The notes under the pieces were generated by a model, which saw only the letters and a program-made list of their open reading frames with translations, searched no databases and was not told the origin of the DNA. From assembly GCF_025231485.1 (NCBI RefSeq), contig NZ_CP104004.1:185333-249332 (forward strand): a DNA stretch of 64,000 nucleotides, given 5' to 3'. Shown here piece by piece: positions 8,474-17,490 of the stretch. The number at the start of each line of letters is the position of its first letter. Position 1 is the first letter of the stretch. The DNA is from Salinirubellus salinus (GTDB taxonomy: Archaea; Halobacteriota; Halobacteria; Halobacteriales; Haloarculaceae). A program made the translations under genes and the position numbers.

Positions 8474-9211
8474 GTGCCAGACACTTACGACCTTGATGAG
8501 TCGCTTCAGACCATCATGGATTGGGGAAAATACGAGGCAGCTGCCTATCGAGTCCTCGTCCGGTATGGGCCTTTAGAAGCATCTGACGTGGTCGTCCGCG
8601 CGGATATTCCACAGGGCCGGGTCTACGATATTCTGAACAGCCTATACAATCAGGACGCCGTGGTCAAACGGGGAATTCAGCCTACCGAATACGACGCTCA
8701 GAGTCCGCGCAAACTAATCGAACCGAACAAGCAGAAATTTGAGAACATGGCAGTTGAGGCGATTGAAGCACTGGAGCCTGCCTACTCTATGAATCTCGAG
8801 ACTGAGTCGCATCCAGCGTGGGTCACGACCGGCATTGGAGATACTTCAACGAAGGCCCGAGAACTGTTCGATGAGGCTGATGAGCGAATTTGGATACTGG
8901 AGCGTTCTTTCTGGCTATCTTCGCCTGATACTGAGTTGCTACAGAGGAAGGCTGAAGCGGGAGTTGATGTGCGAATCGTTGGTTGGAGCGGAAGGCAGGG
9001 ACTCCGTGAGATGCCTCGTGAGGTTCCGGGTGCAGAGTTCCGAGAGGCTAGCGAGGTGGAAACGTCGTTCTACGTTAGTGACGACGGCACCGTTCTAATC
9101 AATCTGAATCAGGGTGAAACAGGGCTGCTGTTCCACGATGTGGCCACAGCAACTATTTTCACTCAGCACTTTGAGTCGATATACAGGACGGCAGAGGAGG
9201 TAGAACTATAA
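8474..9211 (+). CDS. TrmB-family transcriptional regulator
   Basis: 245 residues from the GTG at 8474. An earlier in-frame GTG at 8462 falls inside the inverted repeat and is less likely. The N-terminal winged HTH (residues about 8-80) has the TrmB arrangement: WGKYEAAAYRVLVRYGPLEA, then ADIPQGRVYDILNSLYNQ, then ready linkage to a helical dimerisation segment (PRKLIEPNKQKFENMAVEAI). The C-terminal half, about residues 115-240, is a PLD-fold-like effector domain (ADERIWILERSFW, AGVDVRIVGWSG, FYVSDDGTVLINL). Such regulators sense sugars or other small ligands in archaea. The stop is fused to the next start (TAATG), so it is co-transcribed with the YwgA-like gene. It is divergent from the CBASS-like operon and could regulate both. 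Confidence 0.8.
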   Translation: MPDTYDLDESLQTIMDWGKYEAAAYRVLVRYGPLEASDVVVRADIPQGRVYDILNSLYNQDAVVKRGIQPTEYDAQSPRKLIEPNKQKFENMAVEAIEALEPAYSMNLETESHPAWVTTGIGDTSTKARELFDEADERIWILERSFWLSSPDTELLQRKAEAGVDVRIVGWSGRQGLREMPREVPGAEFREASEVETSFYVSDDGTVLINLNQGETGLLFHDVATATIFTQHFESIYRTAEEVEL

Positions 9212-9663
9212 TGCACAGAAAACTGCTCCCGATGGCACTCCTCCACGCCTGCGGTGGGGATCAGATCGAGGGCAGAACCCGGCTCCAGAAACTCGTCTTC
9301 CTAATGGAGCAGGAATTGGATGAAGAAGCCAAGACCGCGCTAAATCTACCAGACTACAATTTCATCCCATACGACTACGGCCCGTTCTCGAAAGCTCTCT
9401 ACGACGACTTGGACTCATTAGAGGAAGACGGCCTGATTCGCGTTGAAGAAGAAGATATGGCGGACGGGAAAGTCAAGTATACCTACCAACTGACGGACGA
9501 TGGTAAGTCGTGGGTCGATCAGCGACTACCACAGGATGCCCCAAACTCGGTTCGCGAACGAGCTGAGGCACTAAAATCCGAATTCAATGGTGTTCTGCTT
9601 TCTGATCTCATAGACACCGTTTACGCCGAATACCCCAAGTACGCAGAGAATAGCGTGTGGTAG
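9211..9663 (+). CDS. YwgA/SocA-Panacea-like small protein
   Basis: 150 residues; the start overlaps the TrmB-family stop. Motifs include EGRTRLQKLVFLMEQEL near residue 20, YNFIPYDYGPFSKALYDDL near 50-65 and the C-terminal DTVYAEYPKYAENSVW. This is the pattern of YwgA-like proteins with a Panacea/SocA-type fold, which in bacteria and archaea often neighbour HD-domain phosphohydrolases or serve as antitoxin-like chaperone domains. Here an HD-domain dGTPase lies immediately downstream in convergent orientation, which fits that recurring association. The function of the family is not established. The name is recalled from the motif pattern rather than from a search. Confidence 0.6.
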   Translation: MHRKLLPMALLHACGGDQIEGRTRLQKLVFLMEQELDEEAKTALNLPDYNFIPYDYGPFSKALYDDLDSLEEDGLIRVEEEDMADGKVKYTYQLTDDGKSWVDQRLPQDAPNSVRERAEALKSEFNGVLLSDLIDTVYAEYPKYAENSVW

Positions 9664-9794
9664 CGAGAATCTGTATAGCTCTGCTTAAGTGGTGGGGTTT
9701 GTGAAAAGAACAACACCGAAGTGAGGTCGGTTATGATACAGTGTCGCTATTTTAGAACGGGGCTCGGATTCTCTGGCAGCATTATTAGGGCTAC

Positions 9795-11228
9795 TTAGTC
9801 CAAGATATTACTGACGAGGGATCGAGGAGTGTCTCCACGGATACGCCGATGTAGAGCAACAGCCTGCCGCTCGGTCAGTGAGGCAATCAAATCTGCGACG
9901 AAACGGGCACGCGGCACGTCACGATCTCTATACCCCTTGAGCCTCTCTCTATATGGCGATGGTATCGCACTTTGCGGCTGTACCTCCGGTGCAGATTGAG
10001 AATAAAATTCCTCGAATAGCTCCCTGACGACACGCTTCTGCCCCAACTGTTGTTGCATTAGACCGCTGTTGGTGATGACGTAGAACTTCGTCAGGTGTTT
10101 CAGAATTTCTATCTGCTGCTGAACGACTTCCAGCGCCTTCATGTCATATAGTCCGCTGTCAAGTGGCTCTAGCTCGACGTATGGTGTTCCATCAGTATCC
10201 TTCCCTTCCAAATATCTAGATACTAGCATTGACACAAACTTGTTCAGCGCAATGCGGTCTTCATCCGAACCTGCGAACCGGGTATACAGGCTGGAGTCGA
10301 AGTTTTTAGACTCTGTTAGCCCACGGAAGAACTCCTCAACGCCGATTTCTAGTTCGCCAACTTCATACTCGAACGAGTCTGCGTCCACGAGGAAATCCAT
10401 GAATTGGTTTATTTCTTCCCGTGAAGCTGTCTGGTACTCATCCTCGGTAGTGACTTCTAAGAATATTCGATTAAGCGGAATCAGTCCTGCTCGGTAGAAG
10501 TCAGCAGTATCATGGAGTGCATAGGTGAGATCGTCCGCGAAGTCCATAATTTGTGCCTCTAGTGTCTTCTCTCCATCTCGTTCTGGTGGCAACGGTTCTC
10601 GAGCGAATTTGAAGGCGTCCTCATCATCCGGGTAATAGCCCCATTTTGAGTCGTTTGCCTTCCTACTCCACGGATATTTCAACGTAGCATTCAGAGTCGC
10701 TCGGGTCAGCTCCAGTCCCCTCGGTGACTTGTGATTCGCGAGTCTGGTGATTATCCTGAATGATTGTGCGTTCCCCTCAAACCCGATTGTCCGTCCACAT
10801 GACTCCGTTTTCTTAGTGACCAAGTCGTCTAATAGAGTCTCAATGGCGTGACCGAACGGGGGATGTCCAATGTCATGAGCATGTGCGGCTGCTTGTACGA
10901 CGAAGGGGTCTAGACAATGGTATAGGGAATCTTCTCGCTCAGTCGGTTGGCCACAGACTCCGGGATCGACGTTATTCCGTATCATCAAGACCCGAGAAAG
11001 TGCATCACCAACCTGTGCTACCTTCAGCGAGTGGGTGAGGCGGTCGTGGTAGAGAGCCGATTCGTCGGCCCGTGCGACCTGTGTAACGTTCTTTAAACGC
11101 CGGAATTCACGCGCATATCTCAGCCGGTCACGATCCTGCCTACTGTGAGAGCGAAACCGCGGCTCTTCCTCAGTCGTTTGCCTATTGTGGCGCTCTGTCC
11201 TCTCTTTGTGAGAAAGTAGATTAGACAT
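9795..11228 (-). CDS. HD-domain dGTPase-like triphosphohydrolase
   Basis: 477 residues from the ATG at 11228. The N-terminus RDRDRLRYAREFRRLKNVTQV and YHDRLTHSLKVAQVG supply the first metal-ligand His. AAHAHDIGHPPFGHAIETLLDD contains the HD pair and the conserved GHPPFGH loop of dGTPases, and LEAQIMDFADDLTYALHDTADF contributes the final Asp ligand. The helical C-terminal half is typical of the family length of 430-530 residues. Such enzymes cleave dGTP to deoxyguanosine and tripolyphosphate; bacterial homologues act in phage defence by draining the dNTP pool. It follows a small HTH gene on the same strand by 21 bases. Placement beside the CBASS-like locus supports a defence role, but housekeeping dNTP control is equally possible. 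Confidence 0.85.
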   Translation of the reverse strand: MSNLLSHKERTERHNRQTTEEEPRFRSHSRQDRDRLRYAREFRRLKNVTQVARADESALYHDRLTHSLKVAQVGDALSRVLMIRNNVDPGVCGQPTEREDSLYHCLDPFVVQAAAHAHDIGHPPFGHAIETLLDDLVTKKTESCGRTIGFEGNAQSFRIITRLANHKSPRGLELTRATLNATLKYPWSRKANDSKWGYYPDDEDAFKFAREPLPPERDGEKTLEAQIMDFADDLTYALHDTADFYRAGLIPLNRIFLEVTTEDEYQTASREEINQFMDFLVDADSFEYEVGELEIGVEEFFRGLTESKNFDSSLYTRFAGSDEDRIALNKFVSMLVSRYLEGKDTDGTPYVELEPLDSGLYDMKALEVVQQQIEILKHLTKFYVITNSGLMQQQLGQKRVVRELFEEFYSQSAPEVQPQSAIPSPYRERLKGYRDRDVPRARFVADLIASLTERQAVALHRRIRGDTPRSLVSNILD

Positions 11229-11249
11229 CGAGTGTGGCCTGCGAGCGAT

Positions 11250-11456
11250 TCACTCAGCCTGTGGGCCAGTAAGAATTCGATAGCTGAAATCGGCTGAAGA
11301 ACCCAACTCATGTTCTTCATCAATCTCGTTCACGATTTCTCGGGCCTGCTCTCGGGTCACCCCAAGCTCATCTGCCATCTCAGGAATCCGTATACCCCCT
11401 GAGCGCTGTAATAACTCGCGGGCCTCGTGTAGCGTTTCGGGTGATATGCTGGTCAT
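11250..11456 (-). CDS. Small HTH protein upstream of the dGTPase
   Basis: 68 residues. TLHEARELLQRSGGIRIPEMADELGVTREQAREIVNEID forms a single helix-turn-helix, with IRIPEMADELGVTREQAREIV as the DNA-binding core, followed by a short tail. It is the first gene of a two-gene minus-strand operon with the dGTPase. A TATA-like sequence (AAAGTATTAACTA on the minus strand, near 11490-11502) precedes it by about 35 bases. It is a likely autoregulator or partner of the dGTPase. Confidence 0.6.
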   Translation of the reverse strand: MTSISPETLHEARELLQRSGGIRIPEMADELGVTREQAREIVNEIDEEHELGSSADFSYRILTGPQAE

Positions 11457-11821
11457 TTCTCCTTACAGACTCCGTTGGAACGACGAATAGTTAATACTTT
11501 ACTACGGTTTGAGATACGCCGGTATTGTGGGTTCTTAACTCGTAAATTTTCACTTTGGACTCAGAAACGCCGCATGTATGGGTTTTATTGAATCAAAAAT
11601 CTCCGTCCGATAGATGTGATTTGCCTAACGAGCAGATGTCTTACCGACTTCTGAGACGCTACTCTACAGGGTTCCAGACTGCTTTTAAATCCTCTCATAT
11701 CTATGCCGATTAGAATCTCAGGGATACAGCGAGGACGTCTACTCGGCGTCCCAACCCACACTCGCAGCACTTCTCACCGTTATGTACCTGTCTGAGAGAC
11801 CACCTGATGAGGTCACACAGA

Positions 11822-12139
11822 ATGCACAACTTGTCCTCATTCCAGAGAGACCTGCTCATAACCGTGGCGGGTATGGGCCCGATTAGCGGTACCGAGATCA
11901 AAGATCACATCGAGGAACGATGGGGTGAAGAAGTCAACCACAGCCGCCTCTACCCGAATCTCGAAGATTTAGCGATGATGAACCTCATCCGCATCAATAA
12001 GAACACTGGTGGGCGGCACAATCACTACAGCGTCATGCCGATGGGGGAGCGGAATATCACCTCATACCGCGAGTGGGAGTCAAATCATTTAGACGAAGAG
12101 GAGGATGCAGAGCGCGAAGAAAATGACGAAATAGAGTAG
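11822..12139 (+). CDS. PadR-family transcriptional regulator
   Basis: 105 residues from the ATG at 11822, where conserved sequence begins (MHNLSSFQRDLLITVAGMG); an ATG at 11807 adds five residues. The winged HTH follows PadR form: GTEIKDHIEERWGEEVNHSRLYPNLEDLAMMNLI is the recognition helix region and RINKNTGGRHNHYSVMPMGE is the wing. An acidic tail (DEEEDAEREENDEIE) ends the protein. It stands alone, about 365 bases from the HTH/dGTPase operon in the divergent direction. Target and ligand are unknown. Confidence 0.75.
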   Translation: MHNLSSFQRDLLITVAGMGPISGTEIKDHIEERWGEEVNHSRLYPNLEDLAMMNLIRINKNTGGRHNHYSVMPMGERNITSYREWESNHLDEEEDAEREENDEIE

Positions 12140-12566
12140 AGGGGGGACAAGAGCCTTCTATCGACGACTTACAGTGGAAATGTGGGGGGTGTTCGGGAAT
12201 GTTGTTGTCGAGAAAGGTACGTGGCGCGCCAAGGAGCGCCGCTTCTGACGACACGACCGACTCAACCACAGCCTTGACGAGAGAATCATACCTCCCAAGC
12301 AATCTGAGGGGGACTATATCCTCCTGAACACCTACTTCACGCTGCGAGTAACGTGTGGTCGCTCTCGGCGTTCTCCACTTACATTCGCAACGAACCTCAT
12401 CAGGGCTCTGCTTGGACAGCGCACAGGATACATTCAACCGAGGTAGTCTGATCAAGATCCCTGTTTGGTCCGTTCACACAGAGGTATGCGCCACTAATCA
12501 GAACAGACTATTTTCCAACCTCGAAGCCTCCAAAGGATACTTGCAATAGGGGATTGACAAGAATAC
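12140..12566. other. Non-coding gap between PadR and DUF1643 genes
   Basis: About 430 bases without a convincing gene. Minus- and plus-strand open frames here lack recognisable motifs and have no good start context. I could not identify a transposase remnant. Confidence 0.4.
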
Positions 12567-13100
12567 GTGGACTGTAAGAATATCTCTGTAGACCAGACTA
12601 AGCGGGAGCCTGAGTACACCCGAAGTAATGCAATCCCAAAACAAGATTCGGAATACCGATATCTGTTAACTCGCCACTGGGATGATACACGCCCTACCGT
12701 CTGTTATATCGGACTGAACCCTAGCACGGCAACGGCAAGTGACAGTGACCCTACGATGACTAAACTGGCAACCGCTGCTAACATGATGGGGTTCGGGGGC
12801 ATGCTGCTGGTGAATCTGTTCCCTGTCCGCAGTCCAAATCCATCAGATATTGATCGGCATGACTCCCCGAAAGGAAGCGATGCGGACAGTTATATTGAAG
12901 ACGCAGTCGACAGCGCAGAAGCCGTGTTTGCCGTTTGGGGCGGCAAAGGAAAACAATATACCGACCGGATCGCAGAGGTGATCGATATTATCGATAAGCC
13001 AGTATGCGTCTTGGATTATAATAAGGATGGAAGCCCGCTCCATGGGGGCGCTCGTGGAGAGTTCTACAATCGGCTATCACCACAACCGTACTCTCTGTAG
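12567..13100 (+). CDS. DUF1643-family protein
   Basis: 177 residues from the GTG at 12567. The family core is present: YRYLLTRHWDDTRPTVCYIGLNPSTATASDSDPTM, then MGFGGMLLVNLFPVRSPNPSDI, then VFAVWGGKG. DUF1643 proteins are single-domain proteins of about 160-180 residues found in bacteria, phages and archaeal mobile elements. Their biochemical role is not established. It stands alone; the closest neighbour (13243-13785) points the opposite way. Its scattered distribution agrees with an accessory island. Confidence 0.75.
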   Translation: MDCKNISVDQTKREPEYTRSNAIPKQDSEYRYLLTRHWDDTRPTVCYIGLNPSTATASDSDPTMTKLATAANMMGFGGMLLVNLFPVRSPNPSDIDRHDSPKGSDADSYIEDAVDSAEAVFAVWGGKGKQYTDRIAEVIDIIDKPVCVLDYNKDGSPLHGGARGEFYNRLSPQPYSL

Positions 13101-13242
13101 TGGATTCCAGTCGCTTTGTAGACTCCAGTAATCAAGTCAAAATCATAGCCCCAGTCGTGCTGTGAGGAGCTGACCGTTTGCTCTGTGTTGATATACACTG
13201 ACACATCTTTAGCGATATTACCAACTCTAAGTAGGTCTGCCT

Positions 13243-13785
13243 CTAGTCCTTCGAGTCGTCCCGCTCTACGTACACCGGTGTGACACAGATGATGCCATCC
13301 TCTCCTTCGAGCAAGAGCCGCGGGACGGTCTTGTGGAGGGTGTAGTCGTCGGTGTTGTAATGCCCGCCACCACTCAGCACTCGCAGGGCAACTTCGACGT
13401 ATTCGGCGTGCCAGACAGCCCACACCTTCATACCGTCCAAGTCCATCGGCCGGTCGCTCACGACGAAATCGAACTCCTCACGGAAATCCTCACCAAACTG
13501 CTCATTCCATACGGTGTAGGTATCCGGAATCGTGATTTCACCCTGTTTGCGCTCTTCGATATACTCGTCCACGCCCCCGACAACCCATCCGATCCGCCCC
13601 GGAGTCAGTGTGAACCCAGCTGCCCCGCCCCATGAGGGGAGAAAGACTAAAGCGCCACTCGTCTTCGGCCGCCGTCGGAATGTTGCGTTCTCGAAATTCG
13701 GTGCGAGGTCGACCATCCGGCTCAGGTCGAACCCTCCTTCTGCCGTAATTCCTGTTGCTCGCGGGTCAAAATGGTCGGCAGTCAT
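13243..13785 (-). CDS. Hypothetical protein
   Basis: 180 residues from the ATG at 13785 (MTADHFDPRATGI). A longer frame reaching 13920 is Arg/Ser-rich and does not look coding. I do not recognise the family. The sequence has a plausible globular character with aromatic-rich segments (LVFLPSWGGAAGFTLTPGRI, MKVWAVWHAEYVEVALRVLS). It ends DDSKD after ICVTPVYVERD, and no membrane helix or catalytic motif is seen. It is convergent with the DUF1643 gene. Confidence 0.5.
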   Translation of the reverse strand: MTADHFDPRATGITAEGGFDLSRMVDLAPNFENATFRRRPKTSGALVFLPSWGGAAGFTLTPGRIGWVVGGVDEYIEERKQGEITIPDTYTVWNEQFGEDFREEFDFVVSDRPMDLDGMKVWAVWHAEYVEVALRVLSGGGHYNTDDYTLHKTVPRLLLEGEDGIICVTPVYVERDDSKD

Positions 13786-14457
13786 CGGAATACCTCGTGG
13801 TGATCCGGGGTGTCGTGATGTGTCGCCTGTCGAAACACACCGACTGTACTCGTGCAAGGATGCGACCCTGTTCCGCTCTCTCCGTTTGGTTGCGTCCTCA
13901 TATGAACTGTTCACAGACATCCCGCATAAGCGCTTGGGGCTTCAACCGGCTAATGTGGATTAACAACGTCTCTATGCCTCGAAACCCCTACTTCCGATAC
14001 TTCCAGTTCGTTCCATACTTCCGATTCTTGTGCTGGCTTGGCTGTTGTCGTCTTGCGCCCTTAGAACGTGCAATAAAGGCTTGTGGCGTCATGGTAGCCC
14101 CATGACACTCCCGTAAGAGTACAGAGGAATAACACTTCTCGCTCCCCACTGTCGGTGGCCAGAAGCCCCGTGCCACCGGAATCCGATCTGATACTGACTC
14201 CCGCCAGATTACTGTTTCCGGATAGGCGATGAACTCACCCACCCACTCCTCTCGACGCTGACAGACACCCGGAACCCGGCCCCATTCTCACCCCTCTGTT
14301 GAAATCGGGCCGGGGTGTAGGGTCTACTATTGACGTTATTTTCGGGGAAGTGTGTGATATGTCTGCTCACAAGTGTCCTCGGGTATCTTGTCAAAGATGT
14401 CCGTGGAAACAGAAGTAGCCACAAACCCTTATCAGGGAAGTGACTATAGTTCCGAGT
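13786..14457. other. Non-coding gap
   Basis: About 670 bases with only weak open frames in several phases. I see no RNA gene, repeat or transposase remnant. The last 60 bases presumably hold the promoter of the gene starting at 14458. Confidence 0.4.
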
Positions 14458-14991
14458 ATGGGAGAAATCACGCACAACACACACAAAATCGACGAAGAGA
14501 GTCAGCGACTCGCCGGAGAACTGTATCGGGAAGGGTCGCTGACGACGAGCGACGTGCGCGAACTGCTCGCGTGTAAGAACGGCAAAGCCAACGGGAAGAT
14601 AGACCAGCTAGTCCGACCGGGGTTCGCAGAGGCGCCCACTCCGGAGAAGAAGCCCGGAGAGCCATGGCCGCCGAAGGAAATCGAACTGACCGAGCGGGGG
14701 CGTCGGTGGGTGGAGAAGCACCGTCTGCACGAGGAGACGCCCGGTAGCGTCGAAGATCGCATGGACGCTATCGAGAGCCGTCTCAATCGAGTTGAGGAAC
14801 GCCAGCGACAGATTATCCGGATACTTCGGGGTGGCGAGTCGGCTGCCTACCCGACCGTCCCGCAGGCGGTCGCTGGCGTGTACGGTATTAATCGGTTCCT
14901 TAGCGACAGTGTTGACGAGTTCGACGGGGAACTCCCCGACAATATCGAGCGGCGGATGAAAGACTTAGAAGAAGATTTAGACGGGTTATAA
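14458..14991 (+). CDS. HTH and coiled-coil protein, unknown role
   Basis: 177 residues from the ATG at 14458 (MGEITHNTHKID). Residues 10-80 form a MarR-like winged HTH: SQRLAGELYREGSLTTSDVRELL, the KIDQLVRPGFAE segment, and a wing with EIELTERGRRWVEKH. A coiled coil (DRMDAIESRLNRVEERQRQIIRIL) links to a helical tail ending in DDLDGL-like acidic residues. A DNA-binding protein that dimerises through the coiled coil is likely. Its stop lies only six bases from the convergent stop of the next minus-strand gene. It may belong to the plasmid maintenance genes around 15-16.4 kb, but this is inference. Confidence 0.55.
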   Translation: MGEITHNTHKIDEESQRLAGELYREGSLTTSDVRELLACKNGKANGKIDQLVRPGFAEAPTPEKKPGEPWPPKEIELTERGRRWVEKHRLHEETPGSVEDRMDAIESRLNRVEERQRQIIRILRGGESAAYPTVPQAVAGVYGINRFLSDSVDEFDGELPDNIERRMKDLEEDLDGL

Positions 14992-14996
14992 ATGAG

Positions 14997-16119
14997 TTAT
15001 AAAAGACTACGCAACATATCTGGCTTCGACAGACGTTTTGCATATTCTGGGTATTTATCTGAGTCAACTTCCGGATACTCAGCATCTCTAGTCCAGTCGA
15101 CACTCTCACGATACCGTCGATCCAACTCAACAATACCCTCGACGAGCGAACCCTCTGGCAGTCCCCCGCAAGCAAAGGTAAACAACTCTGCACGAACTCG
15201 TGGATACACATACGTACTCTCGTCGGAAGTTGTGTAAACCTCTTTTCGATACTCTCGATAAACCGCTTCAAAGCCGTCTCTGACGCCCTCTGGACGCTCG
15301 TCCGTCCATATCGAGTCGAGTGGCTCGTAGTCGGGTTCCTCAGCGTCGTCAGCGGTGTCGTCGGGCCGCTCATCGCCCATCTCGCCACCGTCGTCGGTGG
15401 GCGATGAACTCCCGTCAGCGACCGTCTCGTTACTTTCGCTCTTCTGGTCAGACTGCTTTTCCGTTGCTACCGATTCAGGGAGTTCATCGAACATACGACG
15501 GGCGTCGGCTGCCAGTCGCTCCCCCTTCGTCGCATGTTGCTCAAGTGCGTCAATCGCGTCCATACAGCGATAGAACTCGTTGTCTAACTCAGCCCGCGAC
15601 TCTGCTTCCCCGAGTATATCCAATACGGTCTGCGCATACCTCACAAAGGCAGCGTCAGTCGCGGTCTGCCCATCTCCACGGAGAATTTTCACCCCCGAAT
15701 CCGGGTAGTCAACGCCAGTACCGGAGAGGTTCTTCGCCGGAACCAGTTGGGACAGTACCCTTTCAGTCCACGACTGACGCTTGTGGTCGCTATTAAGTTG
15801 GTTCTTCAACGTCGTCCGGATACGATCTCTATCATTCGCAGACCACAACTCCCTACGAAGTCCCGCACGGAACAGGGGGAGCTGCGTCGATCCGAGAGTA
15901 GTATTCCGTAGCCGCTTGGATAGCGTCGGACATGTCTAAGCACATCTCGACTCCCCTGTCAGCAGCTTCGCAAACATCCTCAGCCTGCGATTTCGATAAT
16001 CTCTCGTTGGGATACTGCGGGGTAGAGACTTCCGCCAACTCAGCTGGCGTGTACCAGTCCGGGTACTCATTGGCGTCAGTAGATTTACTACCAGTCGACG
16101 TACTGACTGATGTAACCAC
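14997..16119 (-). pseudogene. Hypothetical protein split by an apparent +1 frameshift
   Basis: Two abutting frames read as one protein: 16119-15853 ends after EYYSRIDAAP, and the text continues in the next frame as LFRAGLRRELWSANDRDRIRTTLKNQL to 14997. An extra base in the run of five G at 15875-15879 restores continuity, giving about 375 residues. The N-terminal part (YPDWYTPAELAEVSTPQYPN, DVCEAADRGVEMCLDMSDAI) and the C-terminal part (DGFEAVYREYRKEVYTTSDES and onward) are separated by a low-complexity acidic linker. I do not recognise a family. It follows a ribbon-helix-helix gene on the same strand; an additional one-base loss near 16188 could even fuse them. A plasmid maintenance role is possible but unproven. 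Confidence 0.5.
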
Positions 16120-16187
16120 GCCGCCCCCACCGTCAGGGGTGGCTTCTTCCGCGATCTCACCGTCACCAGAGCTGTCTTTCTTTTTTC

Positions 16188-16421
16188 TCAGAGAATCAGG
16201 GTGGCCCCTTCTTTCCGAAGTGCCCGTATCTCAGCAAGAATCTCCGCGTTCGTCGCCGCCGCGAGTTCTGAATCTCGGGTACGCACATACCCGAGCATGA
16301 GAGATTCGACAGTTCGGCCCAACTCGCCGCGCAGCTTCCCGTTCTCTTCCCGCACTGCGTCGCGGAAGCGGTCGCACACGTCAGCGTCCACTTTGACGCT
16401 AAAGGTCGTAGTGTCGGTCAT
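16188..16421 (-). CDS. Ribbon-helix-helix-like DNA-binding protein
   Basis: 77 residues. MTDTTTFSVKVDADVCDRF is a beta-strand followed by the first helix, and ENGKLRGELGRTVESLMLGYV is the second helix with the G-x-x-x-x hinge, the pattern of small RHH/CopG-Arc proteins. A short helical tail (NAEILAEIRALRKEG) follows. Such proteins serve as partition adaptors, copy-number regulators or antitoxins. A long AT-rich non-coding stretch lies directly upstream (16430-16590), a possible binding region. No ParA-like ATPase is adjacent. Confidence 0.6.
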   Translation of the reverse strand: MTDTTTFSVKVDADVCDRFRDAVREENGKLRGELGRTVESLMLGYVRTRDSELAAATNAEILAEIRALRKEGATLIL

Positions 16422-17490
16422 TACTGTATATCACGTTATACAACTCCAAGTAATATAAGTGGCGTGCGTAATACTACCATCAGTAAGATAATCAGATAAC
16501 AAACCAAATAACTCAAATCAGAAATGTAAACTACGACAAAATAACAATAAATAAACAAAATTATTAAATTGGTTAGTCCCTAACAGGGCCGTAGGCCACA
16601 CGGTGTGTGGCAAGCGTCGGTGTTTACCCGACGCGCCGCACCCACACCGCCGCTCGCCACCGCTCGCGCCGGTTTCGGGTAACCGCGCGTCGGCTGTTGA
16701 CACCGCGCTTCTACCGCTCTACCGACCGCGTGAGAGGGGCACCCCCTCTCTGCGTGAAAAAAAGAGACATCAGCACTCTCGTCAGTGTCGACGGTGAGTG
16801 CGTGAGAAGCGCCGCGTCACTGCCGTACACCCTCTCCACCTATTTACACCTCTCCCGCGGGGTTACTGTATCCACCGCGTAGTTGTCGACGTGTCCGGGG
16901 GACGACACCGGTACGACGACATACCGCGGGTATCGGTGTCTCTCTCCGGAAGCGTCTGTCGATGACCACAGAGAGATCGTGTGTCAAGATGGCCGCTATA
17001 CATGTGCGGGACGCAAGTTATATTCCGGTTTGACGGCCAGCCGTCTCATGGGCAGTCGGTGGGGCCGTTTCCTGCTAGCCCGTTGACGCTGACAACGACT
17101 GGTTCGTACGCACACGTCGAGGTAGGAATGGGATGGGCGATGAACGGCTGCTGGCCACCGGGAATGAGGCAGCGTCAGCGCAGAAAAGCTCAGCGTGGAG
17201 TCGGCCGTATGCGTGCTTAACGCGCTGGCGGGGCAGATGTCGCGCTCGGAGTCAGTTCGGGGGTGGGGGCTTGCCGTGTGTGTTACAGAAGTTCCCGTCT
17301 GTCTCGCACTCCTCACGCGCTCACAAGCACGATAGTTGTTGTTTTCTGTCATAGAGGGGTAAGAATTTCAGACAGATGGATAGTCGAGTTGGAGAACAAC
17401 TCGCTCACATTCTCCGGCTTGCCCCTGATTTCGGGTCGAACTGCTGCGAGAGCCCGAAGGTACTAGACGGATTGGCAGCAGAACTCGACT
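16422..17490. other. Long non-coding region, AT-rich at its left end
   Basis: About 1.07 kb between the RHH gene and the recombinase. Positions 16430-16590 are strikingly AT-rich in a GC-rich replicon. Around 16597-16611 lies the palindrome CCACACGGTGTGTGG. From 16600 to 17480 the sequence is GC-rich, with overlapping short frames on both strands and no recognisable protein. A frame of 55 codons (17376-17543) overlaps the recombinase start and is probably not a gene. A centromere-like, origin or attachment function is possible but not demonstrable here. Confidence 0.4.

Noticed and set aside
12057..12455. Minus-strand open frame of 132 codons
   Set aside because: It overlaps the end of the PadR gene, is rich in Pro/Arg/Ser without recognisable motifs and has no promoter context.
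16603..17354. Several open frames of 60-118 codons on both strands
   Set aside because: They overlap one another, are Arg/Ser-rich and show no haloarchaeal acidic composition; judged non-coding.
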